The position numbers and the translations under genes are program-made. Of a DNA stretch of 64,000 bases, positions 52,975-61,744 are shown piece by piece. Numbering within the stretch: position 1 is the stretch's first letter; the number at the start of each line of letters is the position of its first letter. The stretch is from JALOAT01 sp041685115 (lineage in GTDB: Bacteria; Pseudomonadota; Gammaproteobacteria; Thiohalomonadales; Thiohalomonadaceae): assembly GCA_041685115.1 (NCBI GenBank), contig JAWLGK010000004.1:1-64000 (forward strand). Reading direction: 5' to 3'. The notes under the pieces are model-generated. The model worked only from the letters and a program-made list of their open reading frames with translations. It did no database searches and was not told the origin of the DNA.

Positions 52975-53181
52975 TTACTTCACGACGACGATGTTGGCCG
53001 CCTGCAGCCCCTTGGGACCGTTGACGATGTCGAACGTGACGGCTGCGCCTTCCTGCAGGGTCTTGAAACCGGAACCCTGGATCGCGCTGAAATGGGCGAA
53101 GACGTCGGGACCGCCGTTATCCTGAGTGATAAAGCCGAAGCCCTTGGACTCGTTGAACCACTTCACACTGCCTGTTGCCAT
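52975..53181 (-). CDS. Cold-shock domain protein (CspA family)
   Basis: A 68-residue single-domain protein with RNP-1 KGFGFI and RNP-2 DVFAHFS on the five-stranded barrel (GSVKWFNESKGFGF near the start). It binds single-stranded RNA or DNA and acts as an RNA chaperone. The Val-Phe-Ala-His variant of RNP-2 replaces the usual Val-Phe-Val-His. It has a leader of over 100 bases upstream, usual for these genes. Terminator shared with the alcohol dehydrogenase gene. Confidence 0.95.
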   Translation of the reverse strand: MATGSVKWFNESKGFGFITQDNGGPDVFAHFSAIQGSGFKTLQEGAAVTFDIVNGPKGLQAANIVVVK

Positions 53182-53645
53182 GATAAATACCTTTGATGAT
53201 TTTGAGATTACTTGCGAACAGGTAATGCGATGTACTTTGAGAAGCGAACCAAGAGGAACTGCTTAACCAGCCATGCCATGATCTGCCGCAGTGCGTACTT
53301 TAGGCGTCTGCGCGGGCATTGACCAGCGTTATCCGAAAAAAAATCCAGATTACTGCCTTTACCTACCCGCCCGGTCCTTCACGCCACACCCAAACCAAGG
53401 CGCGAGGCATCCGCTGCGCCGTCAACGGGCGGTGCGCGCCAGCCCAATTCTCTTCCCCCAGCGGCACCGATTGCATACGGCCACCAACGGTGGACGGGCT
53501 ACAGTTCATAGGGTCTGTCGCAAGCGGGCACCGCAGACGCGCGGATCCCTGGCTGAGGTACATCGGGCTGGCCGACCACCGGACGGCATCCGGTCGCCAA
53601 GGTATGCACGGTCGGGATTACTTCAACCGATGACAAGGAGGTCAC
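53182..53645. other. Gap between the cold-shock gene and the Tat-substrate gene
   Basis: About 464 bp. The first 110 bases are AT-rich and should hold the cold-shock promoter and leader. The rest carries only frames without family matches (a 104-residue frame at 53319-53633 has no signal or domain), so I call no gene. The end of the gap has the strong AAGGAGGT ribosome site of the next gene. Confidence 0.5.
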
Positions 53646-53915
53646 ATGAGCAACACCGACACTTCACGACGTCGCTTCATCAAGACCACGGCCTATGTCG
53701 CACCAGCACTGCTGACCCTGAAGGCGCTTCCGGCCTTTGCGCGCAACGGCTCCTACCCGCCGGCGGCGCGTGGGAACAACGGCGTCGGCAACGGCCTGGA
53801 CCCGCAGCCGCCGGGGAATCCGCCCGTCAACGACGGTCCGGGTACCGGCCCCGGCAATCCGGGCAACCAGCAGGGATCCAACGGTTCAGCTAACGCTCGG
53901 CGCGGCCGCCCATAG
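53646..53915 (+). CDS. Tiny Tat-exported Gly/Pro/Asn-rich protein
   Basis: An 89-residue protein with a twin-arginine signal (SRRRFIKTTAYVAPALLTL, about residues 7-33). The mature part of about 55 residues is rich in Gly, Pro and Asn (GNPPVNDGPGTGPGNPGN) and has no cysteine and no clear fold. The AAGGAGGT site seven bases upstream gives strong translation. I do not know a function; similar Gly/Asn/Pro-rich tails occur as conserved small Tat proteins. No partner gene is adjacent; the closest gene downstream is convergent. Confidence 0.8.
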   Translation: MSNTDTSRRRFIKTTAYVAPALLTLKALPAFARNGSYPPAARGNNGVGNGLDPQPPGNPPVNDGPGTGPGNPGNQQGSNGSANARRGRP

Positions 53916-54002
53916 CGCAGACGCCGCCGAGGGACTGGTGCGGGTCCCGTCGCTACGGGACCTGCGCCCATGCAAGACACCGTGCCGCACACCTACCCCG
54001 TC

Positions 54003-54824
54003 TTACCGTTTCACCGCCAGCACACCGTCCCCGACCCGTTCTGTCGCGAACCCCGCCTGGCACAATCGCTTTGCTACCTCCCCCGGTACGTCGCGCCCGC
54101 TGGTGAGCCGGTTCGGCGCGCCCGTGTAATGAAACAGCCGGCCCTTGCGCCGCAGTACGCGCGCCAGGTGATCGTAGAAGGCCTGTGAGTACAGTTCGCC
54201 GGCGATGCCGAAGCGCGGCGGGTCGTGCAGCACCGCGTCCATGGAGGCCGTTTCGATGGATGTGATCGCCGCGGCGACGTCGCCCTGGTGGAGTTGCAGC
54301 GCCCCGCCCGCCTTCGGTGACCAGGGATTGAGGCTGCGCAGCCACACCACGTCCAGATTTTTCTCGAACGACACCACCTGGCGCGCCTCGCCTTGCAGGC
54401 ACCAGGCGGCGAAATAGCCGAGCCCGCCGCAGGTGTCCAGGATCACCTTGCCGCGCGGCTCGATGAGCGCCACCTTGCGCTGCGCATCCGCGTAGGGCGA
54501 GACCTGCGCCGTGGGCAACATCTTGATGCCGTCGATCTCGAAGGTGGGCGGCCCCCATTCGGTGGGCACGAGCTTGATAAGGGATGTGGTGTAACGTGCC
54601 ACCGGCTCGAAGGCTGCGCCCGTCCAGTAATAGACCGTGCGCTTCTTGCAGGTCTCCGGATAGGGAAACACGCGTCCCTGCCATGACCAGGTGTCCCGAT
54701 GCAGCTCGATGGTGGTAGTGGAACGCTCCAGGTCGAGGGAGCAGGTCAGCGATGCGCGTCCCGCACGATGGGCGGCACACATGGCCTCGTGCACCTGGGC
54801 GGTCAGCAGCGGGCTATCGATCAC
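54003..54824 (-). CDS. SAM-dependent methyltransferase (COG2521-like)
   Basis: A 273-residue class I methyltransferase-like protein. The SAM site is VILDTCGGLGYFAA (motif I); HQGDVAAAITSI is the acidic/motif II-III part, and DAVLHDPPRFG resembles the DPP of nucleic acid or protein methyltransferases and of spermidine-synthase relatives. A C-terminal LVRVLRRKGRLFHYTG-type stretch (DHLARVLRRKGRLFHY) follows. The GTG at 54824 is preferred, as the upstream frame is open only without conserved sequence. It lies 73 bp after the CPBP gene and may belong to the same transcript as the Mnh operon. Substrate unknown. Confidence 0.78.
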   Translation of the reverse strand: MIDSPLLTAQVHEAMCAAHRAGRASLTCSLDLERSTTTIELHRDTWSWQGRVFPYPETCKKRTVYYWTGAAFEPVARYTTSLIKLVPTEWGPPTFEIDGIKMLPTAQVSPYADAQRKVALIEPRGKVILDTCGGLGYFAAWCLQGEARQVVSFEKNLDVVWLRSLNPWSPKAGGALQLHQGDVAAAITSIETASMDAVLHDPPRFGIAGELYSQAFYDHLARVLRRKGRLFHYTGAPNRLTSGRDVPGEVAKRLCQAGFATERVGDGVLAVKR

Positions 54825-54897
54825 GCGGGAATCTCGGGGCAGGCATGCGGGGAAGGTGCCCAGGATAGGGAACGCCTTCGGGAAGGTCAAAGATGCG

Positions 54898-55743
54898 CTA
54901 TGCGGCCACGGCCGGATAGCTGAAAAACACCACGTGCACCAGATTGAGGGCAAAGTGGCTCAGGATGGCGGCCGCGAGGCGCTGCCCGGAGATCTGATAG
55001 GCGAGCCCGTAGCCGATGCCCGCCAGGGTGGCGAGCAGCACATACCCGACGCCGCCGCCGAAATGCGCCAGGCCGAACAGCACCGCGGCCCCGAGGACCG
55101 CCACCGGCACGCCAAGGCGTGCCGCCAACCACCGCTGCAACACGCCCCGAAACAAGGCCTCTTCCACCGCGGCGGCGAACAGCAGATTGGTCGCCGCCCA
55201 GATCGTCAGCCACTGGACATCCGGGAGGCCGGGCACCCACCGCACGTGCCCGAGCCCCAGCCCGGGCACAAACACCAGGGGCAGCGTGAGCGCCAGCGCG
55301 GTGGCGGTACTCACGCCGATGCGCCGCCAGTCCAGCCTCGCTTCAACACGCAGCACCAGCGCCAGCACCGCGAAGCCGGCAAGGGCCTTGTCCATGCGAA
55401 ACCCGAGTGCATAGGGCACACTGTCCGGCTTCACCGCGACGGCCTCGCCGAACTGCACCGGCGCAAAACCCGGCAGCAAGCCGAAGCCGAGCCCCAGGAC
55501 CAGGGCACCAAGCACACCCAGCGCCGGGAGGCGCCAGCGCGGGTAGCGTGCTGCGTGGGCCAAGCCAAGAAGCGCCGCCGCCCAGAGCAGGGCCGATGCC
55601 GTCAGGTAACCCTCCGTGAGACCCAGCAGCAGGCTGAGGGCGATGGCCCCTGCGGCCAGCCCGGTGCGCAGGCGTGGGGCTGGAAGCCACAGGCTTGCGA
55701 ACGCCGCGCCCCACAGGGCAAGGAGCAGGCCTTGGGAAGGCAC
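54898..55743 (-). CDS. CPBP-family intramembrane metalloprotease
   Basis: A 281-residue polytopic protein with about eight membrane helices. The CPBP (Rce1-like) active site is visible: EEALFRGVLQRW (Glu-Glu-x3-Arg), FGLAHFGGG with the metal-binding His, and LSHFALNLVHV with a second His/Asn. These proteases cleave within or near membranes, and some act on prenylated or stress substrates. It starts 12 bp after the MnhG stop and is probably expressed with the antiporter operon. Its target is unknown. Confidence 0.85.
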   Translation of the reverse strand: MPSQGLLLALWGAAFASLWLPAPRLRTGLAAGAIALSLLLGLTEGYLTASALLWAAALLGLAHAARYPRWRLPALGVLGALVLGLGFGLLPGFAPVQFGEAVAVKPDSVPYALGFRMDKALAGFAVLALVLRVEARLDWRRIGVSTATALALTLPLVFVPGLGLGHVRWVPGLPDVQWLTIWAATNLLFAAAVEEALFRGVLQRWLAARLGVPVAVLGAAVLFGLAHFGGGVGYVLLATLAGIGYGLAYQISGQRLAAAILSHFALNLVHVVFFSYPAVAA

Positions 55744-55755
55744 CGGCGATGGTAC

Positions 55756-56118
55756 TCAGTCGCCGGATCCGGCGCGCGGGTAGATGGAACCCAGGTGTCT
55801 GCGCGCCCGCAGGTCGCGGTACACCGCCGCGCGCATGATCAGCATGGCCACTACCGGCGCCGTGAGCATGACGAAGGCGCTGATGAGCAGTTCATGAATG
55901 ACCAGGCGACCTTCGACGGCCGTAAACAGGATCATGGACGCCAGCAACACGCAGCCTGCCCCCAGGGTGATGGTGATGGCTGGCCCATGGATGCGTTGAT
56001 AGAAGTTCGGCAAGCGCAACAGCCCGAGCGCGCCGACGAAAATGATGGCGCCGCCCAGGAACAGCAGCAGGGCCACGGGCACCACCACCCAGGCAGACAG
56101 GTGCTCCATCCCGGTCAT
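55756..56118 (-). CDS. mnhG: Mrp/Mnh antiporter subunit G
   Basis: A 120-residue protein with three membrane segments. GLLRLPNFYQRIHGPAITITLGAG is the MnhG/MrpG signature. It is an accessory subunit needed for the full Na+(K+)/H+ antiporter. The ATG overlaps the mnhF stop by four bases. Downstream is the CPBP protease gene. The tail beyond residue 100 is short and basic (RDLRARRHLG). Confidence 0.92.
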   Translation of the reverse strand: MTGMEHLSAWVVVPVALLLFLGGAIIFVGALGLLRLPNFYQRIHGPAITITLGAGCVLLASMILFTAVEGRLVIHELLISAFVMLTAPVVAMLIMRAAVYRDLRARRHLGSIYPRAGSGD

Positions 56119-56393
56119 TCGATGATCTCCCCGCGCATGATGAACTTGGCCAGCGCGATGGTGGATACGAAGCCGAGCAGCGCAATGATGAGCGCCGCAT
56201 CGAAATAGACGCGGCTGACGAAGCGGACGCCGAGCACCAGCGCGAGCAACATGGCACACATCCACAGGGTGTCCAGCGCCAGCACGCGGTCCTGTGCCGA
56301 GGGCCCCACCAGCAGGCGAATGGTGCAGAACACCATGGCCAGGATGACGCAAACCAAGGCAAACCCGATGGCGATTTCCAGCAACGACATCAT
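56115..56393 (-). CDS. mnhF: Mrp/Mnh antiporter subunit F
   Basis: A 92-residue protein with three membrane helices. LVGPSAQDRVLALDTLWMCAM is the MnhF/MrpF hallmark. It overlaps the previous mnhE stop (ATGA). I start at the first of two adjacent ATGs; the longer frame upstream is mnhE in another frame. Confidence 0.92.
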   Translation of the reverse strand: MMSLLEIAIGFALVCVILAMVFCTIRLLVGPSAQDRVLALDTLWMCAMLLALVLGVRFVSRVYFDAALIIALLGFVSTIALAKFIMRGEIIE

Positions 56394-56896
56394 GGCGTGA
56401 CCTCGTGATCGAAGATCTCGATGAGCGGTTTTTCGTAGCGATTCTTGATGGTGTCGATCCACCACTGCTCGTCATGCAGATCAAACACATGCAGCGCCAG
56501 GTCATAGGTCCCCGGCAACAACTCCACCCAGACGGTGCCCGGGGTGGTGTTGATGAGCATCGACAGCAACGCCAGCCCGTAGGGATTGCGCAGTTCCAAT
56601 GGGACACGGATGAAGTGCGATCTCACCTTGTCGGCCCGCCGGAAAAGGATGATGCTGCTGACGTTGAACGCCGAGCGGACGATCTCGACAAACGCCATGC
56701 GCAGGAGTCGGAACAGCACCATCAACCGCCGCGGTCGCGGATCGCCCAGGGGTTGCAGCTTGCGCGTCAGCAGCGGCACCGACAAGGCCAGCACCACACC
56801 GGACAGCACATGGCCCCAGGCCGTGCTCTGGTTGAGCAGCAACCAGGTGACGAGCAACGCGGCCGAGGTCAGGGGTGCGGGCAACCAGCGCCTCAT
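56390..56896 (-). CDS. mnhE: Mrp/Mnh antiporter subunit E
   Basis: A 168-residue protein with an N-terminal pair of membrane helices (LLVTWLLLNQSTAWGH) and a cytoplasmic C-terminal half. VPLELRNPYGLALLSMLINTTPGTV is characteristic of MnhE. The ATG at 56896 overlaps the mnhD stop; a longer frame upstream lies in mnhD and is not used. Confidence 0.92.
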   Translation of the reverse strand: MRRWLPAPLTSAALLVTWLLLNQSTAWGHVLSGVVLALSVPLLTRKLQPLGDPRPRRLMVLFRLLRMAFVEIVRSAFNVSSIILFRRADKVRSHFIRVPLELRNPYGLALLSMLINTTPGTVWVELLPGTYDLALHVFDLHDEQWWIDTIKNRYEKPLIEIFDHEVTP

Positions 56897-58515
56897 CGTC
56901 CCGCCTCCCCTGCCCCCATGGACACCGCCGGAGAGGACAGCACCCGATCCACGTACTGGGCGCGCTGGTGCAGGTCGGCGCTGGTACGTTCCAGGAAACC
57001 GAAGATCGGTCCGGCTTGCACGGTAAGCGCCACACACAGGAACAGCAACAAGGTGACCGGTGCCGCCTCCATGAACTGCAGACGCGGCGGCGCGACCGCC
57101 CCGGAGGCCCAGAAGGTGCGCACGCCGAAGCGCATCATGGCGATGATGGCAATGAGCCCAGAGACCAGCACCAGCGCCATGAAGGCCCAGGCCGGCGCCG
57201 CGACGGCGTCGCCGGCCTGCGGGTGGAGCAGCGCATGGAACAACCCGAACTTGGCCACGAAGCCCGACAGAGGCGGCAGCCCGGCGATAATCAGGGTACT
57301 GGCGGCGAACGACAAACCGAGGAATGCCAGTGCCGCCGGGATCCCCTTACCCACGGGCTGCGCCGGGTTTTCCTCAAACTCGAAGGCCTCCATGGTCACG
57401 GCGAGCATGGCCGCGGCCGGTGAACGCACGCGGTCGACCAGTTCGATGAGCAACATGAAAGCGGCCACCGCCAGGGTGGAGCTGAGCAGATAGAAAAGCC
57501 CGGCCGTAATGAGCGAGGCCTGTCCGTAGCCGACCACTGCCAGCAAGGTGCCCGAGGACACGATGGCGGCGTAGCCCGCCAGGCGGCCCTGTTCCTGGCT
57601 CGCCAGCATGCCGACTGCGCCGAAGGCAACCGTGGCCAGCCCGCCCCACAGCAGGAATTCACTGCCGAAACCGGTGGCCTCCCCGCCCCCGTCAGAAAAC
57701 ACCAGCAGCCATACGCGCATGATCACGTACACCCCCACCTTGGTCATCAGCACCAGCATCGCCGCCACCGGGGGCGAGGCCGAGGCGTAGGCGGTGGGCA
57801 GCCAGAACCCGAGCGGCCACATGGCACCCTTCACCAGGAAGGCGATGACCAGCACCGCCATGCCGATCTTCAGCAGGGCGAGATCTTCGGCGCCCAGGGC
57901 TGCCACCCGTGCCGCGAGGTCCGACATGTTGAGGGTACCCGTCGCTGCATAGATGAGGGCCACGCCAATGAGGAACACCAGTGAGGCCACCAGATTCACC
58001 GCAATGTACTGCAGCCCGGCGCGGATGCGGTTCACGTTGTAGCCGTGCAGCAACAGGCCGTAGGAAGCGGCCAGCATCACCTCGAAGAACACGAACAGAT
58101 TGAACAGGTCGTGGGTCAGAAACGCCCCGTTCACGCCCATGAGCAGGAACTGGAACAAGGAATGGAAGTGCACGCCGATGCGGCTCCAGCGCACCATGGA
58201 GTACAGCAGCGTGGCAGTGGCGATGACCGCCGCCAGCAACAACATCATGGCTGCCAAGCGATCCACCAGCAGCACGATGCCGAACGGCGCAAGCCAGTTC
58301 GCTGCCAGGTACACGCCGATGTCTTCCGACCAGTGGCCGCCGTCCACCAGCTGAACCAGAAGCAGCGCGGTGACGAGCAGCCCCAGTACCGACATGGCGT
58401 TGATGGCGAACTTCAGGCGATGGCGGGTCTCGTTGATGGGGATCAGCACCGCGCCCGCCAGCAGCGGCAACAGCACCGGTACGAGGATCAGGTGATCGAG
58501 CCAGCCCAGCATCAC
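56893..58515 (-). CDS. mnhD: Mrp/Mnh antiporter subunit D (NuoN/NuoM-like)
   Basis: A 540-residue proton-translocation subunit homologous to complex I NuoM/N, with about 14 membrane helices. GAFLTHDLFNLFVFFEVMLAASYGL includes the conserved TM5 Glu, and KGAMWPLGFWLPTAYASASPPVAAML holds the broken-helix Lys/Pro region. It moves protons in the Mrp complex. The start overlaps the mnhC stop by four bases (58512-58515). The C-terminal extension after residue 500 is short. Confidence 0.95.
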   Translation of the reverse strand: MMLGWLDHLILVPVLLPLLAGAVLIPINETRHRLKFAINAMSVLGLLVTALLLVQLVDGGHWSEDIGVYLAANWLAPFGIVLLVDRLAAMMLLLAAVIATATLLYSMVRWSRIGVHFHSLFQFLLMGVNGAFLTHDLFNLFVFFEVMLAASYGLLLHGYNVNRIRAGLQYIAVNLVASLVFLIGVALIYAATGTLNMSDLAARVAALGAEDLALLKIGMAVLVIAFLVKGAMWPLGFWLPTAYASASPPVAAMLVLMTKVGVYVIMRVWLLVFSDGGGEATGFGSEFLLWGGLATVAFGAVGMLASQEQGRLAGYAAIVSSGTLLAVVGYGQASLITAGLFYLLSSTLAVAAFMLLIELVDRVRSPAAAMLAVTMEAFEFEENPAQPVGKGIPAALAFLGLSFAASTLIIAGLPPLSGFVAKFGLFHALLHPQAGDAVAAPAWAFMALVLVSGLIAIIAMMRFGVRTFWASGAVAPPRLQFMEAAPVTLLLFLCVALTVQAGPIFGFLERTSADLHQRAQYVDRVLSSPAVSMGAGEAGR

Positions 58516-58856
58516 TCCTCCGACTCCCTGCCGTCCACGTGGTCCGTGCCGGTGACGCCGCGCGACCCGATCATCATCACCAGATAAAGCGCCGTGGTGG
58601 CGAAACCGATGACGATGGCCGTCAACACCAGGGCCTGAGGCAATGGGTCGGTGAGGGCAGTCGGGTCCGGCAGACCGTCACCCAGAGTAAGCGGCGGCCG
58701 GTCCACCTTCAGGCGTCCCATGATGAAGATGAACAGGTTCACCGCGTAGGACATGAGCAGCAGGCCGATGATCACCTGGAAGGTACGCGGGCGCAGCACC
58801 AGCCAGATCCCCGAGCCGAACAGCACTCCGATGGCGAGGGCGATGACCAGGTTCAT
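58512..58856 (-). CDS. mnhC: Mrp/Mnh antiporter subunit C (NuoK-like)
   Basis: A 114-residue protein with three membrane helices, homologous to complex I NuoK: IGLLLMSYAVNLFIFIMG and DPLPQALVLTAIVIGFATTALYLVM are the family segments with the embedded Asn and polar residues. It overlaps the preceding A/B fusion stop and the following mnhD start by four bases each. Confidence 0.95.
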   Translation of the reverse strand: MNLVIALAIGVLFGSGIWLVLRPRTFQVIIGLLLMSYAVNLFIFIMGRLKVDRPPLTLGDGLPDPTALTDPLPQALVLTAIVIGFATTALYLVMMIGSRGVTGTDHVDGRESEE

Positions 58857-61744
58857 CGGATATCCCTCTCCGGTGCGAGCCTGCCGTCACCGGGTAATTG
58901 GCGATGGCTGCGTATCGATTGGTGCGCCAGGGCCACGAGGATCAGCATGGTCGCGCCGACCACTACCAAGAACACGCCCAGATCAAAGAAAAATGCGCTG
59001 GGCAGGTGCACATCGCCCAGCAGCGGCAGGCGCAGGTGCGCCGTGTGGCTGGTCAGGAACGGGTGGCCGAACAGCCATGCGCCGATGCCCGTCAGCGCGG
59101 CGGTGACCAGCCCCCACGCCATCCACTTGTGCGGGCGCAGGCGCAGGTGCGATTCCACCCAGGCCGTACCGGCCACCATGTACTGAACGATGAACGCCAC
59201 CGCGAAGATCAACCCGGCCACGAAACCACCGCCCGGCAGATTGTGCCCGCGCATGAAGAAGTAAACCGCCACGAGAACGATGAACGGTAGCAGGAAACGT
59301 ACATAAACCCCCGGCACCATGAGATAGCCGTGCTCGGCCTGCTCGGTGGGCGTCTGCTTCACCGCCGGGTCGATGCCATTGGAACGCTGCGCAGGGATTT
59401 CGATGCTTTCCGGCGCTGGGCGGAAGCGGCGCAGCAAGGCGTAAACGGTCAGTGCCACGATACTGAGCACCGTGATCTCGCCGAAGGTATCGAAGCCGCG
59501 GAAGTCCACCAACAGCACATTCACCACGTTGCTGCCACCGCCTTCCGAAAGAGCGTGTAGCACGAAGAAATCACCGATGCGCTCCGACGGTGTTCCGCTG
59601 AGCACCACGAAGCTGATGGCCGCCATGGCGGCGCCACCCACCAGCGCCACGATCAGGTCGCGCCCGCGGCGCAGCCGCACACGGCGCGGCACACGCGCCT
59701 GCATGTCTTCGAGGGCAATGCGTGGCGGCAGCCAGCGCAAACCCAGCAGGATCAGCACCGTGGTGACGGTCTCCACCATGAGCTGGGTGAGCGCCAGATC
59801 AGGCGCCGACAGCCACAGGAAGGTCATGCTCGTGATGATGCCCGTGCCGCCCACCAGGATCAGGGCCGCGAGGCGGTGATACTTGGCCTGCCATGCGGCG
59901 CCGATGGCGCAACCGCCGCCGATCAGCCACAGCGCGGCCAGCGACAGGTCGACGTCGGTAAGCCGCATCGTATCGAGGCCCGGCAACGGCCGGACCAGCG
60001 CTACGGGCAGCGCCATCATCATCACGATGATCAAGAGCAGCTGCGGTTGCAGGCGCTGGGTGCCGATGTGACGCATCAGCGCGCCGGCGCCGGTGGACAT
60101 GCGCAACATGATGCTGTCGTAGATGTGCCCGCCGTTGAGTTCGAACCGTACCGGCACACCGCTGCGGTTACGCAGCTCGAAACGAAGCTGCAACCAGCTA
60201 TAGAGCACGATGCCGCCCAGTAGCGCGACCATACTCATGAGCAGCGGCATGTTGAAACCGTGCCACACCGCCAGGTTATAGGCAGGTGTGGCCTCGCCGA
60301 GCACGGACACCACCGCGTCGCTCAGGAACGGGCCGACGCTGCGGCCGGGGATGATGCCTACCACCAGGCAGAGCAACACCAGCACCTCCACGGGGAAACG
60401 CATCCAGCGTGGGGGTTCCTGCGGCTGCTTGGGCAGCTCCTCCGACAAGCGGCCGACGAAAATACCGATGAAACGCAACGCATAGGCCACGCTGAACATG
60501 CCCATGGCGATCGCGGCCGTGGACATCCACCATTCGTCGGGGCCGCCCACCCCGAGGGTCTCGGCGAAGAACATTTCCTTCGAGATGAACCCGTTGAGCA
60601 GCGGGACCCCGGCCATGGCCGCGCTGGCCACGATGGCCAGCGTGCCCGTGATCGGCAACACGCGGTAAAGGCCGCGCAATACGCGCATGTCGCGGCTGCC
60701 GGTCTCGTGATCCACGATGCCCGCGGCCATGAACAGTGAGGCCTTGAAGGTGGCGTGATTGAGGACGTGGAAGATGGCCGCCACCACCGCCAGTGGTGTC
60801 CCGATGCCGAGCAATGCCGTGATGATGCCCAGGTGGCTGATGGTCGAATAGGCGAGCAGCCCTTTGATATCCGCCTGGAAAATGGCATTGAAGGAACCGA
60901 TGAGCAGGGTGATGACACCGGCGCCGCCGATGATCCAGTGCCACTCGGGCGTGCCGGAGAGTACCGGCCACAGGCGGATGAGCAGGAATACGCCCGCCTT
61001 GACCATGGTCGCCGAATGCAGGTAAGCCGAGACCGGTGTGGGCGCCGCCATGGCGTGCGGCAGCCAGAAGTGGAACGGGAACTGCGCGCTCTTGGTGAGC
61101 GCGCCGAGGGCAATGAGGATCAGCGCCGGCAGATAGGCGTGGTGGGCGCGCACCCGATCACCCGCCGCCAGCACCGCCTCCAGGTCGTAGCTGCCGACGA
61201 TGCTGCCCAGGATCAGCACCCCTGCGAGCAGGCACAGGCCACCCGCGGCGGTGACCGTGAGCGCCATGCGTGCGCCGCGGCGGGCGTCGATACGGTGATG
61301 CCAGTAGCCGATGAGCAGGAACGAGGTGAGGCTGGTGAGCTCCCAAAACACCACCAGCTGGATCAGGTTGCCCGAGAGCACCACCCCGAGCATGGAGCCC
61401 ATGAAGGCCAACAAAAAGGAAAAGAACCGCGGCACCGGGTCCTTGGGGGACATGTAGTAACGCGCATACAGCACCACCAGCACGCCGATGCCCTGCACCA
61501 GCACCGCGAACAGCCAGGCCAGGCCATCCATGCGCAATACGAAGTCGAGGCCGAGCTGCGGCAGCCATTCGGCCTCGTAGCGCTCCACCCCGCCGTTGCC
61601 GGCCCCCAGGTACAGATAGATCGTCGCGATGAGCCCGTACAGCGCCACCCCGCCTGCCAGCCAGGCCTCCCGCCCCCGCAACGGCAGGAAGGCGGCAAGC
61701 ACACTGCCGACAAACGGGATGAGGATCAGGCTGAGCAACGTCAC
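58853..61744 (-). CDS. mnhA: Fused Mrp/Mnh antiporter subunits A and B
   Basis: A 963-residue fusion. Residues about 1-500 are the MnhA NuoL-like part (ILFWELTSLTSFLLIGYWHHR, KSAQFPFHFWLPHAMAAPTPVSAYLHSATMVKAG), with a long helix and A-tail to about 760. The C-terminal MnhB part (MVPGVYVRFLLPFIVLVAVYFFMRGHNLPGGGFVAGLI, PGGGF) begins about residue 815. A/B fusion is the mark of group-2 (Pha-type) Mrp operons. The complex exports Na+ or K+ against protons, giving alkali and salt tolerance. The ATG at 61744 starts the operon. A repeat-rich gap lies upstream, so the promoter is not clear. Confidence 0.93.
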   Translation of the reverse strand: MTLLSLILIPFVGSVLAAFLPLRGREAWLAGGVALYGLIATIYLYLGAGNGGVERYEAEWLPQLGLDFVLRMDGLAWLFAVLVQGIGVLVVLYARYYMSPKDPVPRFFSFLLAFMGSMLGVVLSGNLIQLVVFWELTSLTSFLLIGYWHHRIDARRGARMALTVTAAGGLCLLAGVLILGSIVGSYDLEAVLAAGDRVRAHHAYLPALILIALGALTKSAQFPFHFWLPHAMAAPTPVSAYLHSATMVKAGVFLLIRLWPVLSGTPEWHWIIGGAGVITLLIGSFNAIFQADIKGLLAYSTISHLGIITALLGIGTPLAVVAAIFHVLNHATFKASLFMAAGIVDHETGSRDMRVLRGLYRVLPITGTLAIVASAAMAGVPLLNGFISKEMFFAETLGVGGPDEWWMSTAAIAMGMFSVAYALRFIGIFVGRLSEELPKQPQEPPRWMRFPVEVLVLLCLVVGIIPGRSVGPFLSDAVVSVLGEATPAYNLAVWHGFNMPLLMSMVALLGGIVLYSWLQLRFELRNRSGVPVRFELNGGHIYDSIMLRMSTGAGALMRHIGTQRLQPQLLLIIVMMMALPVALVRPLPGLDTMRLTDVDLSLAALWLIGGGCAIGAAWQAKYHRLAALILVGGTGIITSMTFLWLSAPDLALTQLMVETVTTVLILLGLRWLPPRIALEDMQARVPRRVRLRRGRDLIVALVGGAAMAAISFVVLSGTPSERIGDFFVLHALSEGGGSNVVNVLLVDFRGFDTFGEITVLSIVALTVYALLRRFRPAPESIEIPAQRSNGIDPAVKQTPTEQAEHGYLMVPGVYVRFLLPFIVLVAVYFFMRGHNLPGGGFVAGLIFAVAFIVQYMVAGTAWVESHLRLRPHKWMAWGLVTAALTGIGAWLFGHPFLTSHTAHLRLPLLGDVHLPSAFFFDLGVFLVVVGATMLILVALAHQSIRSHRQLPGDGRLAPERDIR

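Noticed and set aside
53291..53893. Frames of 200 and 104 residues before the Tat-substrate gene
   Set aside because: No ribosome site, domain or signal; the longer one runs out of frame through the Tat gene.
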